The translations under genes were made by a program, and so were the position numbers. This document shows positions 11,035-22,169 of a DNA stretch of 64,000 bases, piece after piece. Every line of letters begins with the position of its first letter. Position 1 is the first letter of the stretch. The stretch lies in the NCBI GenBank assembly GCA_949752795.1, contig OX457058.1, positions 32,738,587-32,802,586 of the forward strand, given 5' to 3'. The stretch comes from Hyperoodon ampullatus. Taxonomy: Eukaryota > Chordata > Mammalia > Artiodactyla > Ziphiidae. The notes under the pieces were generated by a model, which was given only the letters and a program-made list of their open reading frames with translations, ran no database searches and had not been told where the DNA came from.

Positions 11035-11276
11035 GGGACTTCCCTGATGGCGCAGTGATTAAGAATCCTCCTGCCAATGCAGGGGACACGGGTTCAAGCC
11101 CTGGTCTAGGAAGATCCCACATGCCACAGAGCAACTAAGCCCATGTGCCACAACTATGAGCCCATGTGCCACAACTACTGAAGCCTGTGTGCCTAGAGCC
11201 TGTGCTCCACAAAAGAAGCCACTGAAATGAGAAGCCTGTGTACCACAACAAAGACCCAATGCAGCCAAAAAGAAAA
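11035..11276 (+). mobile_element. CHR SINE (long form)
   Basis: Long-form body with repeated 'gtgccacaactatgagccca' / 'gtgccacaactactgaagcc' units and 'gcagccaaaaagaaaaatga' tail. Flanks agree at acgagggc (11026) and atgagggc (11277). It lies in the same MER5A as the preceding SINE. Confidence 0.9.
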
Positions 11277-11374
11277 ATGAGGGCCAAAGCTACCAAGTTA
11301 GAGTCTCTAATTAGAGGGTTATTCTATGGAATTACTATATCATAATTTAGTGATATGCCATAAATCATTGAATC

Positions 11375-11555
11375 CCTTACTGATGGACATACAGGTTGTT
11401 TCCAGCTTTTTGCTATGATTGTAAAAAAAATTAATGAATGTCACTGTACACATATTATCCAATTGTGTCCTTAGGATAAATTCCTAGATTTTTAACTGGT
11501 GAGCCAAAGAGTATAAAAATTTCCAAGTTTCAACTCTGTTCCAGATGATGCTGTG
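11375..11555 (-). mobile_element. old L1 (L1M) ORF2 3' fragment, antisense
   Basis: 'gatggacatacaggttgttt', 'ggataaattcctagattt' and 'ggtgagccaaagagtataaa' correspond to reverse-complemented L1M sequence (gatggacatttaggttg ... gataaattcctagaag ... gggtcaaagggtatg). Confidence 0.7.
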
Positions 11556-12190
11556 AGTTTGCACTATAAGACACAAAACACAATCTTCTGCTCCAAACCG
11601 AAGCAATGCTCAATCTTAAACATTGTTGTATTAAAAAAAAAAAAAGTGATAAACATCCTGATGGACCAGAAATAGGAGGTTAATACAGAGCCTTGGGCAG
11701 GGCTAGAGCTGTGGACCTTCTGGGCTCCAAGGCCATTAATAGACAGAAGTAGCCCATATTCAACTTCAGTAGGGGGCCGATGTCAAGCCTGGCTTGTGAA
11801 ATCAGGAGCTGGAATACAATCAGGCGGGGCTCCCTTACCCACGAGCAAAGGTTCAAAGAAGCTGGCCCAGCTCCCTGGCTGTATTCTCCATTAAGCTGTT
11901 GCCCAAGTTAGCAGGAGGGATTAGCCATTTACCCAGGCAGGACTTGGACCAAGCTACCCATCGGCTCCAGAACTAGATCTGAAATGTCCTCATGAAATAA
12001 GAGCTTCAAGCTTCTAACATAAGTCCAGGTTTCAGCTGCAAAGCTGAGGTCACTATAAAACTTCTAGACATAAAGAAGGTGAGTAGGAGACAAAGAACAG
12101 AAAAGGCCAAGAATGGTTCCTCCCCATGAACGACAGACTAAAATTGCAAGACATATGAGGACAACCGATGCCATAAAAGACAGACATTTA
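11556..12190. other. no recognisable feature
   Basis: About 0.6 kb. An A13 run at 11633-11645 could be a decayed retroposon tail, but no body is recognisable upstream of it. Nothing coding seen. Confidence 0.45.
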
Positions 12191-12194
12191 ACAC

Positions 12195-12770
12195 AACTTA
12201 GAGATCATTCAGTCCTGGGAAATTTAAGATAATAAAGCAATTTTGTAAAAGAAAAAAAAGCCTCTAAGAAAAGTATGGTCAATATTATCAAAAATATAAA
12301 GGAAGTTATAGTTACCTATTTTAAACTTTGAGGAAAAAAAATCAATTTTTGGATATAAGTTAAAATTTTAAAGAAAAAGAAATGCAAGGCATAATTTACA
12401 CATTAGCAAAAGTGAGAGAAAGAAAGGGAGAGATGGGGGACAAAGAAAACTTTACCAATCCAAGGGAAGGCAGGAAAGGAGAAACAAATAAATAAATCAC
12501 ACTATAGAAAATAGAAAATAAGATAGAAGAAATAAGTATATTGTACAGAAACCAGAGAAAATGTAAACAAATTAAACCCATATATTTAAATTAGAGACTA
12601 TCAATTGGATTTTTTACTTCAATTATGTACTGGTGAAAACAGACATGTTTAAAATCTAACAGGGTCAACATTTTTAAAGTAAAATTTCAGGTGAAAGTTA
12701 TCATTATAAAGAAGGAAAATTGACCAGGAAGAGACTTCCAATGAACATTAAACACGGCAGATTGAACACT
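12195..12770 (+). mobile_element. probable old L1 fragment, sense
   Basis: A-rich plus strand. Around 12590 'gagactatcaattggatttt' resembles the L1 ORF2 start region ('agagattgtcagattggatt'). Degenerate; borders uncertain. Confidence 0.4.
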
Positions 12771-12837
12771 CTGTTGACTTCAACCCTTTCGATCCCAAAA
12801 ATGATGATAAAGAGATGAAAGGCTTAAAGCTCAAAAC

Positions 12838-12970
12838 TGGCACAGCATTTTTTCCATTGCATTCTGTTGGTCAAGCAGTTACAGAGTTCAGATTCAAGTG
12901 GAAAGGACATAGACCTCACCTCTCGGGATCAAAGAATTTTGGAGCTATGTTTTTAAAACCACCACAATTA
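12838..12970 (+). repeat. old interspersed repeat, family not assigned
   Basis: 'cattctgttggtcaagcagt', 'attcaagtggaaaggacat' and 'ctcacctctcgggatcaaag' resemble the end of an old mammalian repeat with 'cattggccaaagcaagtcac' blocks. The family cannot be named by eye. Confidence 0.35.
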
Positions 12971-12984
12971 TGAAGAATAGAAAT

Positions 12985-14815
12985 TAAAGTATCAGCTATT
13001 GTCGAACAGCAGCCTGAAAGAGACAAATGGAGGAGAGGAAAATCTACTGACTGAAAATTTCCCAGAATTCAACTATGTAAATTCTTGATATAGATGGCTC
13101 TTAAGAGTATCCAACAGAATAGGCAGGAGGGGGAAAATACACGGTTAGACATTGTGGTAAAATTAAAGGACACACACACACAATCCTAGGAGTTTCCAAA
13201 GATAAAAAGGAACAAGCATCAGAACAACAGAACAGGAGGAAACAATACATAGTATTTTCATGCCCCACCCACCAATTTAAACCTAAAGAGAAGTAGAGGA
13301 AAAGAAGACCAGAAGTTTATGACATGCTAAAGCATTTGTTGTGTTTGGGGTATAACACAGCTACACATAAGTGTAAGAAAGTAATAGAGAAAAATAGAAT
13401 CAGGTATGGAAATTAATAATTTAAGGGTAACCTAGAGAAGAATAAAAGGGGAATGTATAACTTTAAAGTCAGCAGAAGAAAACATTCAATAGAATAAATA
13501 AATACATAAATAAATAGAAATAGAAAAGACAGGGGAGCAGAAAAAGTTCTACTACTCTTACATTAATTACAATAAATGCAAATGGAGTAAACTGACCCAA
13601 ACAAGAAGCTCTCATATTGAATTAAGAAAGAAAAAGAGAAAGAGGAGCAATAAAACATAACATTCAGCAACATATGGTCTCCAACAGACACGTTTTTAAC
13701 AAAATGATACAAAAAGGAGTGGGGAAAAGATACCAGGCAAAGATGAACTCAGCTGAGAAAGCAAGTTCAGTATCAGACAAAACAGAATTTAGAGGTAAAC
13801 ATGATAAGAAACAAAGCTTTATATTATACACAGGTAAAAGAAAAAAATAGATGAAGATGACACATGTACCTAACAAGATACCAAAAGAACATGTACAACA
13901 ATGCAACAACTGATAGAAATATGAGGAGAAATAAATCAACAATTCTAATAGGAGATTGTAACATTTCTCTCTCAGAAACTGATTGCTCAAGAGACTAAGA
14001 AATAAGCAAAGATACAGAATATTTGAATAACATGATGAGTATACTTAAATTTTTTTAAATATGTAGAGAAGTTTATTCCCAACAGAAATGTAGCATTCTT
14101 TTGAACCCACATAGATTTGGTAGATGCTGCATTTTAGGCTGTGCAGGAAGCTCCAATAAATTCAAAGAATTGAGGATGTTCTCTGACCATAATGTAATAA
14201 AATTAAGAATAAAGAAGAACAGAAGCTGTATTTTATTTTCTTAAAACCTATATATCTGCAAGTTTAGAAGTATACTATTAAACAAAACAAAATCATAAGG
14301 GAAATTGTGAAATACTTATTGCTGAATGACCGAATATTACACGTCAAAATTTGTGAGATATGGATAAAGCAAAAGGGCATTTTTAGTTTTAAGTACTTTT
14401 ATAAGAAAACAAGAAAAGTTGAAGTAATAGACAAATCATTCAACTCAAGAAGCTAGAAAAAGAAAAAAAAAAGCAGGAAGGAAATAATAAAGATTAATGC
14501 AGAGAGAGAACTAGAAAATAGTAGAGACAATTAATTAATTATCCAGTAAAGCTACTAGGTTGAAAGACTTCTTGTGAAACTGACCATGAGAGAGAGAGAA
14601 AGAAAAAGGATGAAGTGAACAAAACAAGAATAAAAAGGGGGAAATAATTACACACAACAGCAGAGATTTAAAATATGAGAGATAACTTTGAAAATAAACA
14701 TGAAATGAACGCATTTCTGGAAAAAAATTTAAATGGCAAAGTAGACATAGGGGAAATAAGTAGACCAATGAACAGTTAAAGGATTTAAAATGGTAACTGA
14801 AGATCTCTCCTGCTA
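12985..14815 (+). mobile_element. decayed old LINE-1 (ORF1 end and ORF2 5' half)
   Basis: A degenerate L1 in sense orientation. It carries the ORF1 C-terminal coding region ('gaggaaaatctactgactga', 'agacattgtggtaaaatta'), then the endonuclease region of ORF2: 'gcaaatggagtaaactgacc', 'ctccaacagacacgttttt', 'agtatcagacaaaacagaat', 'ctaataggagattgtaacat', 'ttctctgaccataatgtaat'. It continues towards the linker ('ggaaggaaataataaagatt'). Frameshifts and stops are everywhere; no usable ORF. Much more diverged than the L1 at 44.8 kb. Confidence 0.8.
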
Positions 14816-14904
14816 GCAAGATGCGGCTTAAATGTAGATTTCCTCCATCCCTCTACAAAAACAAAAGAAAAGCCATAGGCAACATCTTAAAACTAGCTGA
14901 TAAC

Positions 14905-15032
14905 GGGAATTCCCTCGTGGTCCAGTGGTTAGGACTCCACTTTCACTGCTGGGGGCCCGGGTTCAATCCCTGGTTGGGGAATTAAGATTCCCGCAAGCCG
15001 TGGCACAGACCAAAAAACAAAAACAACAAAAG
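14905..15032 (+). mobile_element. CHR-1-type SINE with TSD
   Basis: Head 'gggaattccctcgtggtcca', B-box 'gggttcaatccc', tail 'caaaaaacaaaaacaacaaa'. Perfect 13-bp duplications actagctgataac at 14892-14904 and 15033-15045. Confidence 0.95.
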
Positions 15033-15045
15033 ACTAGCTGATAAC

Positions 15046-15485
15046 ATATTCCCAAGAACTTCAGAGTGTGGGCAGCTGGGGGTAAGCCAACAATATCAAG
15101 GGTCTCACAGCTGTGTGGGAGCAACCCAGGGGCACATGGATGGACTAAGAAATAAGAAATCCCAAAATTACCTACCAGTACTCACCTCCAAAAGGATGGA
15201 ACCCTCAGATGAGGACCCTGCTAGCCAATATAAGAACACTAGCCCAAACGGGAGTAGCCTCCCAGGTTCTAGGGTATAGGTGAGTTGTCCAAAGATTCGG
15301 ACAGAAGTTCTGGAGGGATGGGGCAGTCAGAAATCTCAAGGGAAGGAGAGAGCCCTGCATCAGGGAGAAACAGCTAGGAATGGAACACAAATTGATCAGG
15401 ACAGGCATGCATGGGCTGAAGGAGAAAGGGGGGTTGGATATTACCAGGGAAGAGAATCTAGGAAGACAGCTCTCAGGAAGGAGAA
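15046..15485. other. unassigned sequence between L1 pieces
   Basis: No repeat recognised. Short ORFs on both strands (about 70 codons) have no family resemblance. Confidence 0.4.
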
Positions 15486-15489
15486 TTCA

Positions 15490-15685
15490 ATATTAGAAAC
15501 CCATTAACACAATTCATCATACTAATAGAACACGTTTTAAAAAGTCATCTCTATAGATTCTGAAAAGAAAATTTAATACCCATCTTAAAAACACTCAATA
15601 AAATAAAAACCGAAGGATGTTTCCTGAAAATGATGCACAGACCTCAGCCTAAAACTGCCATCTGACTTAAAGAGAAATCACTAGC
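15490..15685 (+). mobile_element. old L1 ORF2 fragment, sense
   Basis: 'ccattaacacaattcatcat', 'actaatagaacacgttttaa' and 'aatacccatcttaaaaacac' resemble the reverse-transcriptase Z-to-finger region of old L1s. Heavily decayed. Confidence 0.55.
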
Positions 15686-16122
15686 AAGGATTCTTAATCA
15701 TATTTGTTAATCTAGGCATTAGATGGGTAAAATAATTACACCTTTATTTTCACTAACCTCCAACAGAAATTTAGCTTTTCCTTCAATTATGAATGTAGGT
15801 AATAAACCACCGTGGTATTAGAATTACCTATGACTTTGTCACTAATAGAAATCAAAGATATTTTCATATCATACTACAGTTGTTGCAGGTTTCTCAAAAT
15901 AGTATTTATGCCTCTCATTGCTTTGAAATCAGGGTATTTATTAGACCTGCCACTGTATCTAGTATTTAGTGCAGTAGTAATATTTCAATAACTACTTTAA
16001 TAGTTTCCTTTGCAGTCCTATGTATTTTATTTTATACATTTAAACTCTTGATTCAGAGAAGGGGGTCCATAAACTTCACTTGACTGCCAGAGGGGTCCAG
16101 TGCAAAAAACAGAAAGGGTTAT
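15686..16122. other. unassigned sequence
   Basis: No gene. At 16055-16120 'gggggtccataaacttcact' and 'ccagaggggtccagtgcaaa' look like part of an old DNA-transposon-derived repeat, not named with confidence. Confidence 0.35.
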
Positions 16123-16136
16123 GAAACTCCTGCATT

Positions 16137-16424
16137 CAGGGGGGAAAAGGAAGGTGGGATGAATTGGGAGATTGGGATTGACATATATACACTATTGATG
16201 CTATGTATAAAATAGATAACTAATGAGAACCTGCTGTATAACACAGGGAACTCTACTCAGTGCTCTGTGGTGACCTAAATGGGAAGGACATCCAAAAAAA
16301 AAGGGGGATAAATGTATACATAGAGCTGATTCACTTTGCTGTACAGTAAAAAGTAACACAACACAACACAACACAATTGTAAAGCAACTATACTCCGATA
16401 AAAATTATTAAAAAAAAAAAAAAA
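16137..16424 (+). mobile_element. 5'-truncated LINE-1 3' UTR with TSD
   Basis: Sense L1 3' UTR ('tgctgtataacacagggaac', 'gctgattcactttgctgtac', 'actatactccgataaaaatt') with an A14 tail. Perfect 14-bp duplications gaaactcctgcatt at 16123-16136 and 16425-16438. A local (acaac)n expansion lies at 16352-16375. Confidence 0.95.
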
Positions 16425-16438
16425 GAAACTCCTGCATT

Positions 16439-17237
16439 TGTTACTTTCCTAATAAAATTAGGAACGAAAGATGGATGTCCATCATCTCCAGTGGTGCAAA
16501 GGACCCTCAGGCCAGAATTCTAGCACATTTTCAAATGATAATCGAGCCTTTACACACATACACTTGCAGTCAATTTTTATTTCTTGCCAAGTGGAAAGCT
16601 AGGGCAGGAAGATGAAGAATGGGAATGGGAAAATTAATCCCAAGCAGGATGCAATCCTGCCACCAACATTTGCAAATTCCTAACCCTCTCAACTGAAGGT
16701 ACAGCTTTAGCCTGTGTGGGTTCCCAAGAGAATCCAGGCCAGACCTAGCAGGAGGCAGCAGGTCAGCTCCAGCAGCAGGGGGCACCTGGAAACAAGGGTA
16801 CTGTCTCCGTCCAGTGCCCAGTGTGTCTTGTGGGGTAGCTGTGGGCCCATCAGAGAGGTGCCAACATTATTCCTCTTCTACTGCTCCTTCTGGCTCTTTG
16901 GGCCTCCCTCAACTCTTGTGCACGCTTTGGTTCCCTTGCACGTACTACAGCCCTATGCTGAACCTCTGTCCATTTGTCTGTAGCCCCGACTCCCTAACTG
17001 GCTTTAACAAACCTTCTCCCCCAATAAATGGGAAGAGAAGGGGCCGGGGTCACGGTCTGTCCTGGGCTCCCAGGGGCTCACTGGAACCAATGAGGCCATG
17101 ACGTTGTCATCGACCTGACAATGAAGACTGCCGTTACTTAGTGACGTGTTGCAAACCCAAAGTTTGCAGAGGTTCCAGCAGCTATATACAATATATTAGG
17201 GAGTTATGAGGTCGGGAGCTGAGATGGAACAAGCATC
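16439..17237. other. no recognisable feature
   Basis: About 0.8 kb of ordinary sequence. The ORFs at 16714-17101 are proline- and serine-rich with no family resemblance and alternate across frames. Confidence 0.45.
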
Positions 17238-17252
17238 TTCACCTAAAGACAT

Positions 17253-17695
17253 TTTTTAAAAATTGTATTTTATACTGGAGTATAGTTGATTTACAGTGTT
17301 GTATTAGTTCCAGGTGTACAGCAAAGTGATTCAGTTATAATTTATACATATCCATTCTTTTTCAGATATTTTTCCCATATAGGTTATTACAGAGTACTGA
17401 GTAGAGTTCCCTGTGCTATATGGTAGGTGCTTGTTGATTACCTATCATATATACAGTAGTGCACAGCCGTAAAAAAGAATGAAATACTGCCATTTGCAGC
17501 AACACGGAGGGACCTCGAGATTACCATACTAAGTGAAGTAAGTCAGACAAATATCACATGATATCACTTGTATGTGGAATCTAAAAAAAATGATACGAAT
17601 GAAGTTATTTACAAAACAGAAACAGACTCACAGACATAGAAAACAGTCTTATGGTTACCACAGGGGAAAGGTGGAGGGGAGGGATAAATTAGGAG
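17253..17695 (-). mobile_element. twin-primed (5'-inverted) LINE-1 insertion
   Basis: 17253-17461 is L1 3' UTR on the minus strand ('tggagtatagttgatttaca', 'gagttccctgtgctatatgg'). 17462-17695 is the end of ORF2 and upstream 3' UTR on the plus strand ('cagccgtaaaaaagaatgaa', 'gaagtaagtcagacaaat', 'tatggttaccacaggggaaa'). Both lie between one pair of perfect duplications ttcacctaaagacat at 17238-17252 and 17696-17710. This is a single insertion whose 5' part is inverted, with about 20 bp apparently lost at the switch. Confidence 0.93.
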
Positions 17696-17710
17696 TTCAC
17701 CTAAAGACAT

Positions 17711-18495
17711 CTAAATAATGTATAAAAATACAGGTGCTCCACCAAGTAAGCCAAACAAGGCAAGTCTGCAGGCTTTGTTCAGCCCCAGGGGCCATCAGTT
17801 TGCAAACCTCTAGCAATATGTGCGGCCTCTACAAATGTCTCAGTCCTGAGCAGAGAAGCTATGCCCGAAACTAAACCTATATACACGATAGTCTCTGTAC
17901 CCCATAATCTGGACTATTTGTTCCCTGCAAGCCCTGCCATATCAGATTCCTTGTTTCTTATACTCACCAGCTCAGCTGCTGAGCAGCCAGCATGCCTGGG
18001 GTCTGGCTAATGACCCAGGTCAGCACACCCTCCTGTGAGTTCTCAGAGGCTCTCTTCCTAAAAACATGCAGAAAATTGCTGCTATAACCAAAGAGAATAC
18101 TTGGCCAAAGAAGGTGGCATGCAGAATCTAAATATAGTTATCAGTCATGTGCAATTTCTCCATTGAAAGGAGAATATATAAACTGGAAATTTCTAAACCC
18201 TTGGAGTAGAATATGATTGTGGGCTTCATTCATGAACCAATTCTTTTACATAATTCATGCTTATTTAAAAATATCCTTGTCATTTGACAGCCTACAGAAA
18301 GGTAGGTTGAGTAGAAAATTAGCATTAGCACTGCCTGCAAATTGTAGGTTTTAATAGCTGTAGTCACAGTCAAAGAAATAACTGGAGAAGACAAAATTAA
18401 GGAACTGGAGCAATCCTAAAAGCCCAACAGAAAAAAAAAAAAAAAAAAAAGCCCAAAAGAAAGGGAGAAATGGAAGTCCTTACCATTGACACAGC
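17711..18495. other. no recognisable feature
   Basis: About 0.8 kb. An A20 run at about 18430-18450 could be an old retroposon tail but no body is recognised. Nothing coding seen. Confidence 0.45.
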
Positions 18496-18497
18496 AG

Positions 18498-18655
18498 CCC
18501 GCCGTTTGCAAAGGGCTTTCACGTTTATTATCCACTGTGATCCTCACAGGCTATGTGTGGAGGGCTTATTATCCCAGATCCAGAGGTGAGGAAACAAGGT
18601 CCACTGTGGTGCTCTCAGCACCCCAACTAGTAAGTTCCAGAGCCAGGATTTGAAG
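18498..18655 (+). repeat. MIR SINE
   Basis: 'aaagggctttcacgtttatt', 'ccagaggtgaggaaacaagg' and 'agttccagagccaggatttg' are consecutive MIR blocks. Confidence 0.75.
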
Positions 18656-18732
18656 AGGGATGTGCTGGCTCTACCTTCCATGTTGCTCCGCTACATGGGT
18701 CAGCAAAACTTTTCTATAAAAGGCCAGACAGT

Positions 18733-18844
18733 GGAATTCCCTGACAGTGGTTGGGACTCCGCTCTTCCGCTGCAGGGGCCATGGGTTGGATCCCTGGTCA
18801 GGGAACTAAGATCCCGCAAGCCGCCTGGCGCTGCCAAAAAAAAA
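18733..18844 (+). mobile_element. CHR-1-type SINE
   Basis: Head 'ggaattccctgacagtggtt', 'gatccctggtcagggaacta' and a short A9 tail. The flanks match the hAT element on both sides (ccagacagt), so it inserted first. Confidence 0.88.
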
Positions 18845-18849
18845 GACCA

Positions 18850-19069
18850 TAGGCTTCCCTGGTGGCACAGTGGTTGAGAGTCCGCCTGCCGATGCAGGGG
18901 ACACGTGTTCGTGCCCCGGTCTGGGAGGATCCCACACGCTGTGGAGCGGCTGGGCCCGTGAGCCATGGCCTCTGAGCCTGCGCGTCCGGAGCCTGTGCTC
19001 CGCAACAGGAGAGGCCACAACAGTGAGAAGCCCGTAAACCGCAAAAAAAAAAAAAAAAAAAAAAAAAAA
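18850..19069 (+). mobile_element. CHR-2 SINE (short form) inserted at the end of another SINE
   Basis: Standard CHR-2 body with an A27 tail. It sits in the right duplication of the preceding SINE (aaaagacca on both sides), so it is the younger of the two. Confidence 0.9.
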
Positions 19070-19262
19070 GACCAGACAGTAAATATTTTAGGTTTTGAGG
19101 TCATGGGTCTTTGTTACATCCAGTCAACATTACATTTATTACATCTGCCAAAGCCGCGAAAGACACTATGTAAACAAATGGGCATGTCTGTGTTTCAATT
19201 AAATTTTATTTACAAAAACAGGCAGAGGGCTGGATTTGGCCCCAACTGTAGTTTGCTGACTC

Positions 19263-20802
19263 CTGCTCTACCACCTTCAAGTGGCCACTCTTCCCTTGTA
19301 GTCTTCTGAATCAGCTCACAGTTGAACTGGTATAGAAGAAGGAATGGTGCCAAAAGAACAGGAAGTAGAGAGGCAAGTGCTGTGATAGGAGAGTCCCAGG
19401 AAACGACATTATTTAAAAGAGAGTTTGGTCAGAGTCCTGGGTGTTTGAATGTTGGGGAGGAGGTAAGATAGACATCCCTCTAGCTTTCTCATGAACAAAA
19501 GGGCACTGCCAGCCACCAAAATGACTGTGTTTCCTAGAAAGGAAATAGGAAGGAGCTTTGAAAGTACAAATCTGATTACCAGTTTGCTTAACAAGAATTT
19601 TGTGATCAAAGTAGGACTAGAAAGAAACTACTAACCCCATATCATATTTGGTTTCATGTCATTTGGCACTCACATCCACGGAAGCCCGGGAGGCTCATCC
19701 ATGTCCCAGTACATTCTTCCATGCCTGCCTGTGTCATGCACATCTACCTTCCTCCCTCCCTCATTGCAGGGATGTCTTTCCCCTCCCCATAGGAAGACAG
19801 GCCACACCGAACATGCTACCTCTTTCACAGTAATATGGGCTAACTCCTTCTATCCAAGGACCATAGAAGAGCCATTTACAAACATTATTAACTTTGCATA
19901 AGCAAATCTCCTTTGGGCAGATACAGATTCCTTACTGGTCAATGGTAGAACCAGAAAGTAAATGTGTCCCTTCCTTGTCATCTATAAGAGAGAAACTGGA
20001 AAGTCAAACTACAAGGAAGAAGGGACTGGAGTATTAAGGAGGAGCCATCAACACCCAAGAGATAGAGAAGCAGTCCCGAGAAGGTGCAAACCCTGGAGTC
20101 TCTATAGAGTGTGGGGTTGGAGAGTCTTGAGGTGTGAGTCTGTGAGTGGCAAAAGGACATCTGCAGCCCAAAAAAGAGTCTGCAAGGAGTTCAGCTAGAG
20201 GCTCTAGCCCTCATCTGGGGGTGTGGGGTGAAGTGGGGAAAGCCATTGGGTGCCCCCAATCTGGCTCTCCTCTCACTGCCATCATGGGGAAAGCAGTCCT
20301 CTTCCAGGCTTGCCACTAGGAGCCTGGATAACCTTTAGGCTGGTGTGCAAACAGCCCACAGGTACTTGGCCAATCTCTCTATCCTGGTGAGGGGAACCAA
20401 GTACAGACCCCAGACTCCGTGATGGCCATGGAGGAGATAATTACAATGGAGTGTGATCAAAGTGGGCAGAGGGGGCCAAAAGGAGACATCTAACCCAAGG
20501 GGGGTCAGGAAACATTCCCTGGAACAGTGACCAGGGAGTGAGTCAACAGGGAGCATGACTCATGATTTAACTTGCTTCTTTATGTCAGTCACAAATTGGC
20601 TGCATCTGATCCAAAAACTTTTTTTTCTCATCTACTGTTTTGTTTTACAATTCACTGCCAAAAATATAAAATTTCACATAGAAATCTGGACTCCTGATTT
20701 CTTTTTAAATAAATGGAAAGAGCTACAATTCTAAGCCAGATTTTTGCATGGTACCAATCCATTGGATCTGAGTAGCTAAGGTACCCTTTCAAGAGGGTGT
20801 AT
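19263..20802. other. no recognisable gene; possible MIR trace
   Basis: About 1.5 kb. 19880-19960 may be an eroded MIR ('ggtagaaccagaaagtaaat'). Short ORFs (up to about 80 codons) lack any family signature. Confidence 0.4.
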
Positions 20803-22160
20803 ATTCCAGAAAAAGTAATTCTAAAATTTGTATGGAAACACAAAAGACTCCAAATAACCAAAACAATCTTGAGAAAAAGAACAAACCTGAAGGCATTACA
20901 TTCCCTGATTTCAAGCTATGCTACAAAGCTACAATAATCAAAACAGTATGGTACTGGCCCTAAATAGACACATAGATCAATGGAACAGAATAGAGAACGC
21001 AGAAATAATTGCCCACACTCATATGGGCAATTAATCTACAACAAAAGAGGCAAGAATATACAATGAAGAAAAGACAGCCTCTTCAATAAATGGTGTTGGG
21101 AAAACTGGACAGCTACATGTACAAGAATCATACTGGACTACTTTCTTACATCATGCGCAAAAATAAATTCAAAATGGATTAAAGACTTAAATGTAAGACC
21201 TGAAACCATAAAGTTTCTAGAAGAAAACATAGGCAGTACACTTTTTGACATCAATCTTAGTAATAGTTTTTGAATATGTCTCCTCAGGCAAGGGAAACAA
21301 AAGCAAAAATAAACAAATGGGACTACATCAAACTAAAAGCCTTTTGCACAGTGAAGAAAACTATCAACAAAATGAAAATGCTGCCTACAGAATGGGAGAA
21401 ATATTTACAAATAATATATCTGATAAGGAATTAATATCCAAAATATACAAAGAACCCATACAGCTTAGCATCGAAAAAGCAAACAACCTGTTTAAAAAAT
21501 GGGCAAAGGATCTGAATAGACATTTTTTTCAAAGAAGACATTCCGATGGACAACAGATGCATTAAAAGATGCTCAGGGGCTTCCCTGGTGGCACAGTGGT
21601 TGAGAGTCCGCCTGCCGATGCAGGGGACACAGGTTCGAGCCCCGGTCTGGGAGGATTCCACATGCCGCAGAGCGGCTGGGCCTGTGAGCCATGGCCGCTG
21701 AGCCTGCGCGTCCGGAGCCTGTGCTCCACAACGGGAGAGGCCACAGCGGTGAGAGGCCCACATACCACACACACACAGAAAAAGATGCTCAGCATCACTG
21801 ATCATCAGAGAACTGCAAATCAACCATAACGAGATATCACCTCACCTGTCAGAATGGCTGTCATAAAAAAGACAACAAGTAACAACTGTTAGCAAGGATG
21901 TGGAGAAAAGGAACCCTTGTACACTGCTGGTGGGAATGTAAATTGGTGCAGCTACCAATGGAAAAGAGTATGGAGACTCCTCAAAAAATTAAAATAGGAC
22001 TACCATAGGATCCAGCAATTCCACTCCTAGGTATTTATCTGAAGAAAATGGAAGCATTAATTAGAAGAGATATACATGTTGCAGTATTATTTACAATAGC
22101 CAAGATATTGAAGCAACCTACGTGCCCATCAATAGATGCATGAATAGAGAAGGAGTGGTG
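20803..22160 (+). mobile_element. LINE-1 ORF2 3' half (old L1MA-like), interrupted by a SINE
   Basis: Sense L1: 'aaagactccaaataaccaaa', 'gctacaaagctacaataatc', 'caatggaacagaatagagaa', 'aatgtaagacctgaaaccat', 'ctgctggtgggaatgtaaat', 'ccagcaattccactcctagg'. Frames are broken; the longest piece is about 106 codons. A CHR-2 SINE interrupts it at 21577. The 5' end near 20803 is a truncation and no 3' UTR follows. Confidence 0.88.
21577..21779 (+). mobile_element. CHR-2 SINE with (CA)n tail and TSD
   Basis: Complete short-form CHR-2 inside L1 ORF2. Perfect duplications aaaagatgctcag at 21564-21576 and 21780-21792. Instead of a poly(A) tail it ends 'ccacacacacacacagaa'. Confidence 0.95.
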
Positions 22161-22169
22161 GGTCCCTGC

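Larger units (their letters stand above)
10748..11325 (+). repeat. MER5A MITE interrupted by two SINEs
   Basis: 'cagtggttcttaatcttgta' and 'gcaaatcagaatcatcta' begin a MER5A. The matching right part ('gccaaagctaccaagttaga', 'gtctctaattag') reappears at 11280-11325 after two inserted SINEs. About 65 bp of the element lie left and 45 bp right of the insertions. Confidence 0.6.
18696..19262 (+). repeat. hAT-Charlie-like MITE split by two SINEs
   Basis: Left end 'gggtcagcaaaacttttcta' with 'aaaggccagacagt' at 18700-18732. The element resumes at 19070 with 'gaccagacagtaaatatttt' and ends 'gtagtttgctgactcctg' at 19245-19262. The roughly 335 bp between are two nested SINEs. Confidence 0.8.
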
